This document shows, piece by piece, positions 35,901-42,806 of a stretch of 64,000 bases of DNA (positions within the stretch are counted from its first letter, which is position 1; each line of letters opens with the position of its first letter). The position numbers and the translations under genes were made by a program. The stretch is from Flavobacterium rivuli WB 3.3-2 = DSM 21788 (GTDB taxonomy: Bacteria > Bacteroidota > Bacteroidia > Flavobacteriales > Flavobacteriaceae): positions 310,001-374,000 of the forward strand of contig NZ_KB899967.1 in assembly GCF_000378485.1 (NCBI RefSeq). Reading direction: 5' to 3'. The notes beneath the pieces were generated by a model. The model was not told where the DNA came from, ran no database searches, and saw nothing but the letters and a program-made list of their open reading frames with translations.

Positions 35901-37311
35901 CTTCTGCAGCAGTACCGTCCGATGCTAACGTAAGCGTAACAGCCGAAGCCGCCCTTAGCTTTATGGCTGTGTTGTTTGTAACACTTAACCTTCTTATGGT
36001 TTGCGCAGGTACATCTGTTACTATAGGTGTCCCCCCGTTAGAGAATTGTAAAATATCTGTAGCATCTGTAGTTGTCCTTGCCGGGCTCCAGTTTGTAGCA
36101 GTTATCCATGATGCTGTGCCACTCGTAGCTAACCATGTATATACTGCAGGTGCAGCTGTAGCCTGCGAGGCTGTAGCACCAGTTGAAATTGCCGCCTCTC
36201 TTAAAGCCTGTACTTTATAATAGTAAGTTACAGACGAATTTAAAGAAGACTGAGCCAATGAGTAAGCTCCACCTGTTGCAGCAGTTGTAATGCTGGGAAC
36301 AGTTGTGGTTACCACATTCTGTGTAAAAGCTTCATCTGTTGCACGTGTAACAATAAAAGCCAACTCTGTAGTAGAGTTATCTGTCCAGTTTACTGTTGTA
36401 GCTACAGGTGTTACAACTGTAAAAGCTGTTAGCACGGGGTTAGCCGGTGCCACTGTAGAAGGTGTAAACTTAAACACCCTTCGTGCAGTGTTAGATGAAG
36501 AACCAAGATTTGCTATAAGCGGTGCCCCGGTTACTGTACCACTGCCCGCTGCAAAAGTATTTGTAGCGGGTGCGGTAGCTGTATTATCAACTGTTGGCGC
36601 AGTGCCTACAATTACATGAGCAGATGCACCGGCTGTGTTACCCGAAGAGATAAATATTGACCTTGTTACAGAAGAACTACCGGAATTATATATATCTCCA
36701 TACACGTAGCTAACAGCCCCGTTTTCTTCTAACCATAATTGCATGTTTCCTGCATTAGTAAGGGTAGGAGAAAAATAAACATAAAAGTTAGTCCATTCAA
36801 CAACGATCTTTCTGTTTGGAGCACTTCCAATTACCTTCATTTTCATTCCGCCGGCTAACTCATTATCTCCTGCCATGGGAGCAAGAGTATTTACACCAGA
36901 CGAATATCCTGAAATATTACCACCACTTATAGCAGTAGCCGTAGCAGATGTATGCAGCCTTACCTGCCCGTTTGAGTTTGCACTAAAATGAGTATACTTT
37001 ACACCCATAAAATAAAAGTCGAACCCAATTGCCTGGACTGCCGTTGCTACGTCATCCTGTTCTCCTGTTGCCATGATTGAAGTAGCTCCCGAAGTAAGAT
37101 CTTCAAGGCTTCCTGACGTGCTTGTAGAAAACGCGTAATTGGCAATATTTTGCGCAAAAGCCGGGAGCATGCCCAGCATAAATAGCAATGCTATTAACAG
37201 CATTGACCGTTTTTTAAAATTACCACTACCCCGGGGAGGGCTTTGGCTACTTTCAGGTTGTGTTCGCGGTGGCCGCAGGCCATTTAAGAACGCTGAGTAG
37301 TTGTTTTCCAT
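23920..37311 (-). CDS. Giant multi-domain secreted protein with T9SS C-terminal sorting signal
   Basis: This uninterrupted 4463-residue frame starts with a long extended signal peptide (hydrophobic MLLIALLFMLGMLPAFAQ at ~37-54). Residues to ~1800 are Ser/Thr/Ala/Gly-rich beta-repeat sequence with fibronectin-like parts. Two carbohydrate- or ligand-binding jelly-roll-like segments with closing DNVRV/DNVAI motifs lie at ~1810-1960 and ~2305-2490. GEVED-type domains (IYIDWNGDLDFND, VWIDINNDFDFDD) lie at ~2055-2205 and ~3060-3215. IPT-like and Big_2-like domains (~2490-2655) and four Ig-like repeats (YQWQY type, ~2655-3055) stand between them. The C-terminus (VTIYDIRGRKLYS ... KGKVSKRIVF) is a T9SS sorting signal, probably the type C form. 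It is likely a surface adhesin; ligand unknown. Confidence 0.92.
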   Translation of the reverse strand: MENNYSAFLNGLRPPRTQPESSQSPPRGSGNFKKRSMLLIALLFMLGMLPAFAQNIANYAFSTSTSGSLEDLTSGATSIMATGEQDDVATAVQAIGFDFYFMGVKYTHFSANSNGQVRLHTSATATAISGGNISGYSSGVNTLAPMAGDNELAGGMKMKVIGSAPNRKIVVEWTNFYVYFSPTLTNAGNMQLWLEENGAVSYVYGDIYNSGSSSVTRSIFISSGNTAGASAHVIVGTAPTVDNTATAPATNTFAAGSGTVTGAPLIANLGSSSNTARRVFKFTPSTVAPANPVLTAFTVVTPVATTVNWTDNSTTELAFIVTRATDEAFTQNVVTTTVPSITTAATGGAYSLAQSSLNSSVTYYYKVQALREAAISTGATASQATAAPAVYTWLATSGTASWITATNWSPARTTTDATDILQFSNGGTPIVTDVPAQTIRRLSVTNNTAIKLRAASAVTLTLASDGTAAEELLVEAGSSLVSDGGTATLSITYSGTGSTGTIAGSIEAATTTAAINNTFLLSGGTGSVTTISGNATISQVAGTTGVSLISGNATTLIFTSTGIYNHKYTTIPGTIPTATWQAGSTVLISGYTTVATTPAIAGFSQTFSNLTWNCQSQVNAVQLNGATFTVGNTFTVANTGTGELRLADGTSPTITVNNYVQTAGNLVLNTGAGSLVFAVSGSFNQTGGTFHSTGNTAGTPILLFNGTSTQNVSFYNAAPTGVLTYRISNNSGINLSGTGTLTSLFNINTGGVVRISSTAATPVNTSLSLAYGTGTTLMYDAAGPATVPASLFPATNGPASFTVAVGTGNVLILPFSRTIPGTLTLTSGDLDISSNVLTIGTTAAAPGALSYTAGKIRITTGSLTRWFSTTGLAASAGTGVGYFPLAAGTDDRSVSVYGSAQFTTGGSITIGHNNVAGFGIISPSVLDGAYSIDKRTSASWAITAGNGLATAGSTMALRITGANLFVANSVANLRVMQAAAVTGIHVAGTGTAPNYQASRSGLSVAQLAQTQYIGSGAADASLMFTSIASGNWSDGTTWDKGYAPGSADAATIANGHNVTLDGANTIGSLIVNTGGTLTAAANSLAALSIVNSGTITVNGAAITVTGASASGITNATATSVFTLNSGTVTLGAAGGSNRTFANAGTLTVAGGTLNINGNLSHTAATSVFTQSAGLIKIDGNAAGVAANSVASGAPLFNSLSTSITLSGGTLLFVDPHTATSASSGYTIYLSNSTISTASLAASPSHLTQFGDGVSTDAGGHTSGFYINNWTSNAYLSLGSVKVNGATGTNRGVTSVYLLTANGNVEIAASSTLTLSGALYIAGNLNVNAGGTFINSGVLLATKVIGNTNSTLTTAANTVAQTFTNNGTLSNATTSPTANLYSLTIENSSAGGVTLASPISVSNTLTLTAGKVNTTATNLLALGTATATATLVGGSSTAYIDGPFARTFAANRTATGTYTAATLFPVGKGTSYLPVNIDPTTTAAGAVVFKGEAFTANGGTPLTGVTTLSANRWEALPVTGAANLTNAFVRIGDGAITANNKIVQATAAAGQYGPIIPATTFATGTLTTTTAITAAAYKGYFAYGDLNPCTLPADQPANFVASAITSTTFTGTYTAAASAPSNYLVVRYASPATATAPADYTAYTVGAALGTGTVAYVGTGLTFNATGLSAATQYTYYVYSYNNSACYGPVYNTTAPLTATVTTCPAIAAPGTPAAATSPAVGITSFRAQWTASATAGVTYEIDVATNTGFTTFVTGYQALNVGTDLFKDITNLTQGTTYYVRVRAQSGACYSAYTSTLTINTQSVTTAPWTEPFATASTTPTGWTTTGWTIGSVRGVTGNPGNNIYKNIFTTGSSGGLFTTINVGALPANYQFAFDYKVANYDTPYGAPAVNSGNFVVAISTDFGATYTDIATIANDGVAGWRTREFSLAAYTGATVKFKITGNWTEGDYDLAFDNVRVEAQPDCLRPTALTAVLAGATSANLSWSAPATGVAPAGYEYAVTTSATAPASGTFQTGTSLTAYTVPANTTSYLYVRSKCAEGIFSAWQSVSFYTGYCTPTTTYPDYQYITSFSTTGGYSNIASTTASSGSGAYTNNTAQFVSQSLGTPVNYSIGFYDDFADSDYEGVGAAIYIDWNGDLDFNDANETVYASGLYYITSPITGSITIPAGTPVGNYVMRVRIGYDYTTPLACGADSYGEAEDFTFRVIAVSTCFVPTAITAAGTTATGTTLTWTAPATGTAPVNYEYEVRTAGAAGSGATGRAAFGTVSAATASIAGLASATSYTVYVRSSCGSGNYSDWASSAFTTLCGTATLPLAEGFNATTTIPSCWSTAIAALQTATKITYVTTGSSPATSPSEGANMVLYNSFSSANGGAGSEERLITKAFSTTGISSIDVKFDFRNENSTSYNSGAYLNEGVQVQYSFDGTTWVNAGSFYARYDSSLASGTAQWNAKTVVITDVAEHATVYIAFKFHSEWGDNMYLDNVAISRSATAITSFTPAAVCEQSGPQTVTITGRSLTGATAVKFNGVNATSFTVVNGTTITAITPAGLTAGNITVDGVFNTAISPTALAITANPVVADITGGGATICAPSTVQLANATPAGVWSSSDAAIATVNATGLVTGVAAGTATITYRVTTSGCSTAKTTTVTVNAPVAITSVTPSQAVTPSGTATYIVAATGTSITYQWEVSINSGGTYTAVTNGAEYSGATSATLTVSNVSSSHNGYLYRVVVSGAAPCAPVTSAGSILTVSEIGIVSHPVATTVCSDPGTAQFTVSATGSNLSYHWQEDQGGNNWQPLTNGIVNGVTYAGTATATLSLSGVTTANSGWKYRVYLTDDTSSTATSNPATLTAYRAVAVSVQPGNKTVCATGGTETFSVTATGSGLTYQWQYATAQAGPWASVANAAPAGVTYTGATTATLSVTTTAATPVTGTYYYRAVLTGTAPCGPATTDAAQLIINNPAFTSQPGAATIVAGNTGVLTAAVSANAATYQWQYATSANGTYTNVADATPANVTYTGATTTSLSVVTTQSAFAGTLYYKLVVTSGSCSVTSGSTAVTISNYCIPSFSTTNANTGVDVVNTFAISSTTLNASPGLTGASPYYYALLTGAGNTATLLRGLSYTANIAVGSGGDTQGVGVWIDINNDFDFDDAGEFLGQVSIISNTSGTISLAIPASTSLGTHRLRIRNIRNATLSQTSVCAASTQRGTTVDFNVTIDEAPVCTGTPAAGIATANTNNICSSGTAVLSATGYPTNVSGITFNWYNSTGIIADATSVTYTTPVLTANMTYYLRATCTGSGLYTDTNPVTISVYSAGVAGTTPATRCGTGTVSLAATGLSGNTLKWYTASTGGSAVGTGTTFTTPSISTTTTYHVEAIATGTAINAGITAPAVTTSSVPAGYGLVFSATSAFTLNSVNVYPNGAAGTITIQLQNSSGTVLQTLSAYALPAGTGTTAVTVPLGWSVPTGTGYRLIATSASTSSIVRDSSTASFPYAIGNFGSITGGYVFGSSTIYNYFYNLSAAPSCTTARTAVIATVTPAPALTLSAASTAVCAGSTSSVITVTSNTADYTVYSWSPAEGVSGTAATGFTFSPAAATVYTLTATNASGCINTTAITVNVNALPAAPVIAPVAATICNGEIVTLSATAVSNAQITSGTATTLTTASTTGTALGPNPLQTYYGGTKQQWLYTASELTALGFTANTAINAIALTLGATDGTVLNNLVVKVKNSSKTSFPSTAGTNWETDLTTVRAAASYTPVAGLNTFAFSTPFVWNGTSSLVIEINYSNNNGGASSVANNATYSATSFSSTIFYRVDSTTAAAVDAFTGTATNVYSTRNNVVFSTTSSSAISWTPGTGLYTDAAATTAYTGGTAANVYARPLATTTYTATATNSNSCVSAATKTVTIGDKQWTGTVSTEWTTPGNWCGNRIPTATDNVIVGTATNQPVITAGTAVAKNLTVSPGATLVVNTGATLSVQNTLTTTGATVTVQNNAALIQGTDVTANTNTGSVSAVKVGNALYRYDYTLWSSPVSGTQTLSNFSQLTVATRFYEYGFSGDANYYLAVPGTTTFTPAKSYLIRMPDTNAAVGADYYNGITPIAFTGTFTGTPNNGTVTIPASVQGTMFTAVGNPYPSPISVEDFFTANAGVMNGSSGLYFWRKRNNASASSYATLTLAAYTSNSGFAANPSEGGGAEQAVFFPSDNVSSWLISQGQGFFVKTATNPTGSNITFTNAMRRPSPGATQAFFRTGETTTSRYWLNLTDGLQGFSQVAVAYMDNATLGLDYGYDGRQFSDGGNVTFYSLAEDTRLSIQARPEFAPADIVPMGFKAVTTGEFTVSIDHKDGLFEQGQDIYLKDNLLGVYHDLGESGYTFTSEAGTFNDRFEIVYTTDALGTKTPQLDPNSVIVYKQGNTININSGTAEMTGVTIYDIRGRKLYSNDKINATKTAINSLQVAQEVLIVEINTVKGKVSKRIVF

Positions 37312-37334
37312 ATATGTATCTGATTTTGAACTAA

Positions 37335-37342
37335 CAAATTTA
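37335..37342 (-). promoter_or_regulatory. Promoter -7 element for the giant gene
   Basis: CAAATTTA on the plus strand reads TAAATTTG on the minus strand, matching TAnnTTTG 23 bases before the ATG at 37311. This supports the long extended signal peptide as the true N-terminus. Confidence 0.6.
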
Positions 37343-37618
37343 TATATTTAACAGTACCTTAACACAGCGTTAAAATGAATTGGAAAATTATTACACTACA
37401 ACGTTATCGTTAAAGTATTATTGATAATTTAATAAACCTTTCACAAGAGTTTTTATCATATTCTGATTAAAATGAAAAAATAACAAATTATTAAAATAAC
37501 TTTTTATCAAACTTTTGTGTTATTTTTCCAATAAAAAACATCTTTAGCAAGATTAACTGTTATATAAAACCGATGTAATGCATCTAATTGTTTTTATATA
37601 ACATTAATGCTCAAAAAA

Positions 37619-37648
37619 ACCGGACTTCCTCGAAAGAGAAAGCCCGGT
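37619..37648 (-). terminator. Intrinsic terminator of the 1068-residue secreted protein gene
   Basis: ACCGG/CCGGT, CTT/AAG and CTC/GAG pair in register around a GAAA loop with two mismatches, followed by T residues on the minus strand. The rest of the 37343-37618 interval is AT-rich and holds nothing else recognised. Confidence 0.78.
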
Positions 37649-37680
37649 AGTAAACAATATTTGTAGGTGTTAATTTATTA

Positions 37681-40600
37681 TTAGAATACTATTTTTTTAG
37701 AAACTTTACCTTTTACAGTATTAATCTCTATAATCAATACTTCTGTTTGTACCTGTAGTCCCGATACAACTGCTGTTGTAGCGTTAATGCCGCTTTTAGC
37801 ATAAAGCCTTCTGCCTTGTATATCGTACACAGCAACATCAGTCATTTGGGCAGTACCGGTATTAATGTTTATTGATGATCCTTCTTTGTAAACTATAACA
37901 CTGTTAGCTGTTATTTGAGGATTGTTTGTACCTAAAGCCTCTGTAGCATACACTACTTCAAACCTGTCGTCAAATGTTCCTGCTTCTGTTGTAAATGTAT
38001 ACCCCTGGTTTGTTACGTTAGTTGTTGTACCAAGCACGTTATCTTTTAAGAAAATGTCCTGTCCTTCTGCAAAAACTCCTTCTGTATGATCTAATGCTAT
38101 TGTAAACTCTCCTGCCGCGCCTGCTTTATAACCCATAGGAACTACATCACCAGCTGTAAACAAAGGCCTTGCCTGTATTGTTAATTTACTTTCTTCAGCA
38201 ATAGAATAGATTGAAATATCAGAACTGTCGCTTAACATTTTACCATCATAACCATAATCAAGACCTAACGTACCTTCTTCCATATAAGCTACAGCTGCCT
38301 GGCTAAAACCATCCTGGCCATCTGTTATGTTTAACCAAAGGCGTGATGCAGTATCTTCGCCAGTCCTGAAGAATGATTGCGAACCTGATGCCGGAGCAGC
38401 TTTACGCATGCTGTTTGTAAATGTTATGTTAGTATTAGTAGCATTTGTTGCTGTCCTTACAATAAAGCCCTGCCCCTGAGAAAGCAACCATGTGTTGTTA
38501 TCGCGGCCAAAGTAAACACCTTGTTCTGCACCACCACCGGTAGCTGAGTTTTTAGTATATGCTGCAAGTGTAATAGTAGCATAAGATGATTGACGGTAAT
38601 CGTTTTTCTTTCTCCATAAATATATTGCAGAGTTAGCATCTAATACTCCTGCGTTTTGGTTAAAAAATTCTTTAACACTTATTGGCGATGGGTACGGGTT
38701 ACCTACTGCTGTATAACGGTTACCTTGTACAGATGCCGGTGTAGTGTAGTTACCATTGTTAGGTACACCTGTAAAAATACCGTCAAAAGAAAGGGTTGCC
38801 CTGCCAGCGTTATAGCCTGTTGTGTTATCCTGGTCTGGCATACGTATTAGGTAGCTTTGTGCAGGCATAAAATTATTTGTTGCCGGGTCTATAAGGTTGT
38901 AATATTCTCCACCTGTGTTTGTAGTGGTATTTGTAATAGCATAACCATATTTGTAAAAACGTGTAGATATTGTTTGCGGAGAGAATGCAGCTAAGTTTTG
39001 TCCTGTTACCGGTGCCGACCACATTGTGTAATCTAACCTGTATAGTGGGTTGCCTGTTTTGTGCAATGTAATGTTACCTTCTGCCGGCACTTGTGCAATT
39101 TGCAATAGTGCGCCGTTGTTCTCTACAATAAGTTTACCGTTAGCATCTACAGTAAGCTTGTTTTTTACTGTTAATGTTTTTCCTGTAGCAACAGTAAGTG
39201 TGGCATTTGCTTTTACCTGGCATGAACACACCTCAATATTTTGCGACATTGTAAGGTCAGACTGTATCTCTACAGCAGTTTCTATTGTAGGTGTTCCATT
39301 CCACGCGCCATTATTATATACAAGCGGTGCAGGCACAGTTATTGCTTTTGTAACACCGGCTGTGTAGCAACCTTCGGTATTTTTGATCCTTACCCAGTAT
39401 GTAGTGGTTGCAGGTATAACAGTTGTAAAAGTATTTGTAGTTGTTTCCGCAAGTATATTTTCGCCAACCACAGTACCAGTACCCCATTGGTAAACTCCGC
39501 CTGCAGCAGGTGAAGCACCGGTAGCAGTAAGTGTAATGCTTGTGTTTTTACATATTGTAGATACTCCTGTTATACTTGTTGGTGCTACAGGCGTATTTAT
39601 TTGTACTATTGTTAATTTAGCATTTGCATCGCCACCATTTTCTCCTGTTCTTAACTCTATTGTAGAGTTAGCATCAAGGCTGTAAGTACCTATGTTTTGT
39701 ATTGGCTGGCCACCGCTGTAACCGTTAAAGTTCCAAACCTGAGTACCATTTATGTATAAACGGCTGTCATCGTCCCAGTTTTCCATTTTTACAGTGTAAG
39801 AACCACAAGTAAAACCTTTACGCTTAGCAATAAAAGTAAACTGGTCTACCGGTAGCGAACATCCCTGGTAACCTGCAGCGCTCGATGGTGCTCCTGCTTT
39901 GTTCCATTTTGCCTGAGAATCATAACCAAGTGTAGCATCTGTATAGTAACCTGAGTAATCAACAATAGTTGGGTTTAAATCAAGGCTGTTGCCTATATAG
40001 CTGTAAACATTCCAAACTCCGTCACCATAAACCGCAGGGTTGCCCGGTGCAGGGTTAGCTACAGTTACTGTTCTTGTAACACCATCTGTAGTTGTAGAGC
40101 ATGGTGCAGCACTTACACGCCTTACCCAGTATGTTTTAGTGCTTGAAGGATGTACTGATATAGAAACACCTGTTTGGTTTGGTATAATGTTTTGCCCTAT
40201 TACAGAGCCTATACCCCACTGGTATGTACAGTTTACACCGGCAGTACCACCTGTTGCTGTAAGCGTTGTACCTGTAGCACAGCTTGAAGTTCCGTTACCT
40301 GTTATAGTTGTAGGTGCTGATGATGTACATGATGCAGGTGCAAAATCAAAAGATACCCTTGATGATCCGTTGTGCTCATAGTACTCTAATATAAGTTTTA
40401 CTGTACCACTTAAGTAATATGTAGCGGTTTCATAATGATAACCATGATCTGACCAGTCGCTTACGTTTTCGGGAAAAGTTTGGCCTTCGTCAAAACTTAA
40501 TCTGTAACCATCATCTCCGCCTACATTAAATGTATAATATCCCGGAGCTACTGTTACCTGCATTTTATAACGCATTATAAAGTTTGCATCATAAGTACCG

Positions 40601-40887
40601 GTACATAACGTAGATTCTGCCGGTAAAGCGCCTTCACCTATATCCTGGTTAAAGTTAGCACTGCGTGTTACATATCCTCTGTAATTAGCCGGAGCAAAAG
40701 CTGCCGCAGTAGGAGGAAAAGTAGTAACGTTGTTATATAAGTAACCTTTCCATTGTCCGTCGCCATAAGCCGTTTGGTTACCCTGTGGTGTACATGTTTG
40801 TGCATTTGCTGCCTGAAAGCCAAAAAGGCACACAAGCAATAACAGTGGTAAGCTGTTTAAAGAAAGTTTGTTAGTTAAATTTTTCAT
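37681..40887 (-). CDS. Secreted PA14-like protein with T9SS sorting signal, paralogous to the giant protein
   Basis: The 1068-residue protein has a signal peptide ending near FGFQAANAQ. Residues ~90-185 look like a PA14 fold (GYYTFNVGGDDGYRLSFDEG, GTVKLILEYYEHNGSSRVSF). A second related unit follows at ~285-430 (YTVKMENWDDDSRLYINGTQ). Ig-like Cys-containing linkers separate them. From about residue 560 to the end it is closely similar to the C-terminus of the 4463-residue neighbour, including LYRLDYTMWSAPVTG, AVGNPYPSPISV, GLDYGYDG and VSKKIVF. PA14 domains often bind carbohydrate. The two genes are in tandem but each has its own terminator and promoter element. Confidence 0.9.
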   Translation of the reverse strand: MKNLTNKLSLNSLPLLLLVCLFGFQAANAQTCTPQGNQTAYGDGQWKGYLYNNVTTFPPTAAAFAPANYRGYVTRSANFNQDIGEGALPAESTLCTGTYDANFIMRYKMQVTVAPGYYTFNVGGDDGYRLSFDEGQTFPENVSDWSDHGYHYETATYYLSGTVKLILEYYEHNGSSRVSFDFAPASCTSSAPTTITGNGTSSCATGTTLTATGGTAGVNCTYQWGIGSVIGQNIIPNQTGVSISVHPSSTKTYWVRRVSAAPCSTTTDGVTRTVTVANPAPGNPAVYGDGVWNVYSYIGNSLDLNPTIVDYSGYYTDATLGYDSQAKWNKAGAPSSAAGYQGCSLPVDQFTFIAKRKGFTCGSYTVKMENWDDDSRLYINGTQVWNFNGYSGGQPIQNIGTYSLDANSTIELRTGENGGDANAKLTIVQINTPVAPTSITGVSTICKNTSITLTATGASPAAGGVYQWGTGTVVGENILAETTTNTFTTVIPATTTYWVRIKNTEGCYTAGVTKAITVPAPLVYNNGAWNGTPTIETAVEIQSDLTMSQNIEVCSCQVKANATLTVATGKTLTVKNKLTVDANGKLIVENNGALLQIAQVPAEGNITLHKTGNPLYRLDYTMWSAPVTGQNLAAFSPQTISTRFYKYGYAITNTTTNTGGEYYNLIDPATNNFMPAQSYLIRMPDQDNTTGYNAGRATLSFDGIFTGVPNNGNYTTPASVQGNRYTAVGNPYPSPISVKEFFNQNAGVLDANSAIYLWRKKNDYRQSSYATITLAAYTKNSATGGGAEQGVYFGRDNNTWLLSQGQGFIVRTATNATNTNITFTNSMRKAAPASGSQSFFRTGEDTASRLWLNITDGQDGFSQAAVAYMEEGTLGLDYGYDGKMLSDSSDISIYSIAEESKLTIQARPLFTAGDVVPMGYKAGAAGEFTIALDHTEGVFAEGQDIFLKDNVLGTTTNVTNQGYTFTTEAGTFDDRFEVVYATEALGTNNPQITANSVIVYKEGSSININTGTAQMTDVAVYDIQGRRLYAKSGINATTAVVSGLQVQTEVLIIEINTVKGKVSKKIVF

Positions 40888-40941
40888 GAGTAAAGTAATT
40901 TTAATTTTTGGGATGCTTTAATTGTCTCAGTAATTATGGTA

Positions 40942-40949
40942 CAAATGTA
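40942..40949 (-). promoter_or_regulatory. Promoter -7 element for the 1068-residue protein gene
   Basis: CAAATGTA on the plus strand is TACATTTG on the minus strand, matching TAnnTTTG 54 bases before the ATG at 40887. Confidence 0.55.
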
Positions 40950-41335
40950 GGGCAGCATGAAAGCGGTTTATTTGTCTTTTAGATTAATGAAGCTTTTGTT
41001 GCGATGAACCGTTTATCGAAAAAAGGAGAAAATTAATCTGGAAAGGCAAAATATTTAATACGTAAATACGCGCTAAATATAGCGCCGCTAATTATTAAAA
41101 CGCGAAACCTTTAATTACAAGATAAAAGGAGTATCTTAAAAATCAACAATGACTTTTAAATATTTAAATAGTAAATACAAAACAGCAATCATAAAAATTC
41201 ATTTTGAAGCAATGGCTTTTGGATAAATGGTATTTACAGCTCTAACATCAGCAAAAAATGTATTTCAACGATTCATTTTTACCATTCGTCGGGCTTTACA
41301 CTATTCTAAAACGTTTTCATAAAATGTATGGGCAT
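40950..41335. other. Intergenic region without a recognised gene
   Basis: About 385 bases between the PA14-like gene's promoter and the ribH terminator. Every frame is interrupted and no RNA gene, repeat or strong hairpin was recognised. It may hold upstream control sites of the secreted protein gene. Confidence 0.4.
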
Positions 41336-41340
41336 AAAAA

Positions 41341-41361
41341 AACCTCCCGGTGTGGGAGGTT
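41341..41361 (-). terminator. Intrinsic terminator after ribH
   Basis: AACCTCCC and GGGAGGTT pair perfectly around a 5-base loop, with a T-run on the minus strand, ~23 bases beyond the ribH stop. Confidence 0.88.
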
Positions 41362-41383
41362 AAATATATAAGTGTAAAATATC

Positions 41384-41875
41384 TTAGCTTGTTTGCTGCC
41401 TTAAAAAAGCCATTTTAATAGCTACAATAGCAGCCTCTGTACCTTTATTACCATGTATACCGCCGCTACGGTCTATAGCCTGCTGTAAAGTATTATCTGT
41501 GAGTACACAAAACACCACGGGCACATCGGTTTGTACGTTAAGGTCTTTAATACCCTGCGATACGGCTTCACATACAAAATCAAAATGCTTGGTTTCGCCC
41601 TGTATCACACTGCCTATTGCAATAACGGCATCTACATTCTGGGTTTCTATCATGCGCTTGCTGCCGTAAATAAGCTCAAAGCTGCCGGGCACATCCCATG
41701 ATATAATATCTTCCTGCTGCACGCCATTTTCAAGTAATGCTTCTACAGCACCTTTGTAAAGGCCGCCGGTTATATTCTCGTTCCACTCAGAAACAACAAT
41801 CCCAAACCGAAAACCTTTCGTGTCTGGGATTGTGTTTTTATCGTATTGTGATAAATTTTTATTTACAGTTGCCAT
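41384..41875 (-). CDS. ribH: 6,7-dimethyl-8-ribityllumazine synthase
   Basis: The 163-residue enzyme condenses 3,4-dihydroxybutanone phosphate with a ribitylaminouracil in the penultimate step of riboflavin synthesis. Signatures visible are VVSEWNENITGGLYKGAVE (residues ~27-45), PGSFELIYGSKRM, and AIGSVIQGETKHFDFVCEA with catalytic His97, followed by FCVLTDNTLQQAIDRSGG. The stop codon of the upstream TPR protein gene directly abuts the ribH ATG (TAAATG), so translation is probably coupled. No other riboflavin gene is in the window. Confidence 0.97.
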   Translation of the reverse strand: MATVNKNLSQYDKNTIPDTKGFRFGIVVSEWNENITGGLYKGAVEALLENGVQQEDIISWDVPGSFELIYGSKRMIETQNVDAVIAIGSVIQGETKHFDFVCEAVSQGIKDLNVQTDVPVVFCVLTDNTLQQAIDRSGGIHGNKGTEAAIVAIKMAFLRQQTS

Positions 41876-42664
41876 TTATTCTAATTCAGCTATATAAGCA
41901 TCAATTAAACCACCTTCCTGAGATGTGCTGTATTTTTCTTTAATTTCTTTAAAGTATTTAAGCGCATCTTCTTTCTTTTTAAGCTCTAAAGACAGTTGGC
42001 CTGCTTTAAACAAAAAGCGTGGCGTTATAGCGTCATTCTCGCTCACTTTAGCAGCATCAAGATAAAATTTAAGGCCATCCTCAAGTTTACCAAGCTGTAC
42101 AAAAGCATCGCCGGTAGCACCAAGTGCAGTAGCTTTAAGAACCTCATCTTTAGTTGTAAAATCTTCAAGGTGCTGTACAGCCTCTTTGTATTTACCTGTG
42201 TTAAGGTAAGCAGTACCGGCAAAGTAATGAGCAAGGTTTGCTGCATCTGTACCGTCATACTTATCTATAATAGCAAGAAAACCATATTTACCCTCGCCAC
42301 CGTTAAGTGAAAGGTTGTATAATGAGTCCTGAGATTTTTGTGCATTTACCGCCTGGGTAAAATACTGCTCTGCCTGAAACATTTCGTTAGCGGCATCATC
42401 CTCTTTAGGAGACAGTACATATTTATCTACAAATAAATAGACTACAGCTGCAAGCGCGATAGCACCTACTGCTATAAAAATAATTTTCTGGTTTCTTGCC
42501 ACCCACTCTTCCGTTCTCGATGCGCCCTCGTCAAGCGAATTAAACACTCCAGCGGTAGTACTGTTTCCATCATAGGTTTCTTCTACCGGTGTTGCTTCAA
42601 CTACATCATCTTCGGGTTTCTCGGGCTTAGGTGCTTTATAACCTCTTTTATTATATGTTGCCAT
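41876..42664 (-). CDS. Membrane-anchored TPR protein (YfgM-like)
   Basis: The 262-residue protein has a charged cytoplasmic N-terminus, one membrane helix (about residues 60-80, IIFIAVGAIALAAVVYLFVD), and a C-terminal part with tetratricopeptide-type helices (ANLAHYFAGTAYLNTGKYKE, ALGATGDAFVQLGKLEDGLK, FKAGQLSLELKKKEDALKYF). This topology matches YfgM-like proteins, which interact with the SecYEG translocon and periplasmic chaperones in other bacteria. It is the first gene of an operon with ribH, with no gap between stop and start. A TATTTTTG promoter element precedes it. Confidence 0.85.
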   Translation of the reverse strand: MATYNKRGYKAPKPEKPEDDVVEATPVEETYDGNSTTAGVFNSLDEGASRTEEWVARNQKIIFIAVGAIALAAVVYLFVDKYVLSPKEDDAANEMFQAEQYFTQAVNAQKSQDSLYNLSLNGGEGKYGFLAIIDKYDGTDAANLAHYFAGTAYLNTGKYKEAVQHLEDFTTKDEVLKATALGATGDAFVQLGKLEDGLKFYLDAAKVSENDAITPRFLFKAGQLSLELKKKEDALKYFKEIKEKYSTSQEGGLIDAYIAELE

Positions 42665-42684
42665 TTATTTTATTTTATTGAGCG

Positions 42685-42692
42685 CAAAAATA
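42685..42692 (-). promoter_or_regulatory. Promoter -7 element for the TPR-ribH operon
   Basis: CAAAAATA on the plus strand reads TATTTTTG on the minus strand, matching TAnnTTTG 21 bases before the TPR gene's ATG. A weaker TAATTTGC lies on the plus strand near 42738 for recF. Confidence 0.6.
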
Positions 42693-42806
42693 AAATTTTT
42701 ATTGAAATGTGAAATACCTTTTTATGGATATTTTTCAATAATTTGCAGCCTTTCTAAAAATAGTCCCTAATTTATGGAAAGATTTCATATTCAGGGCACA
42801 TTACAC

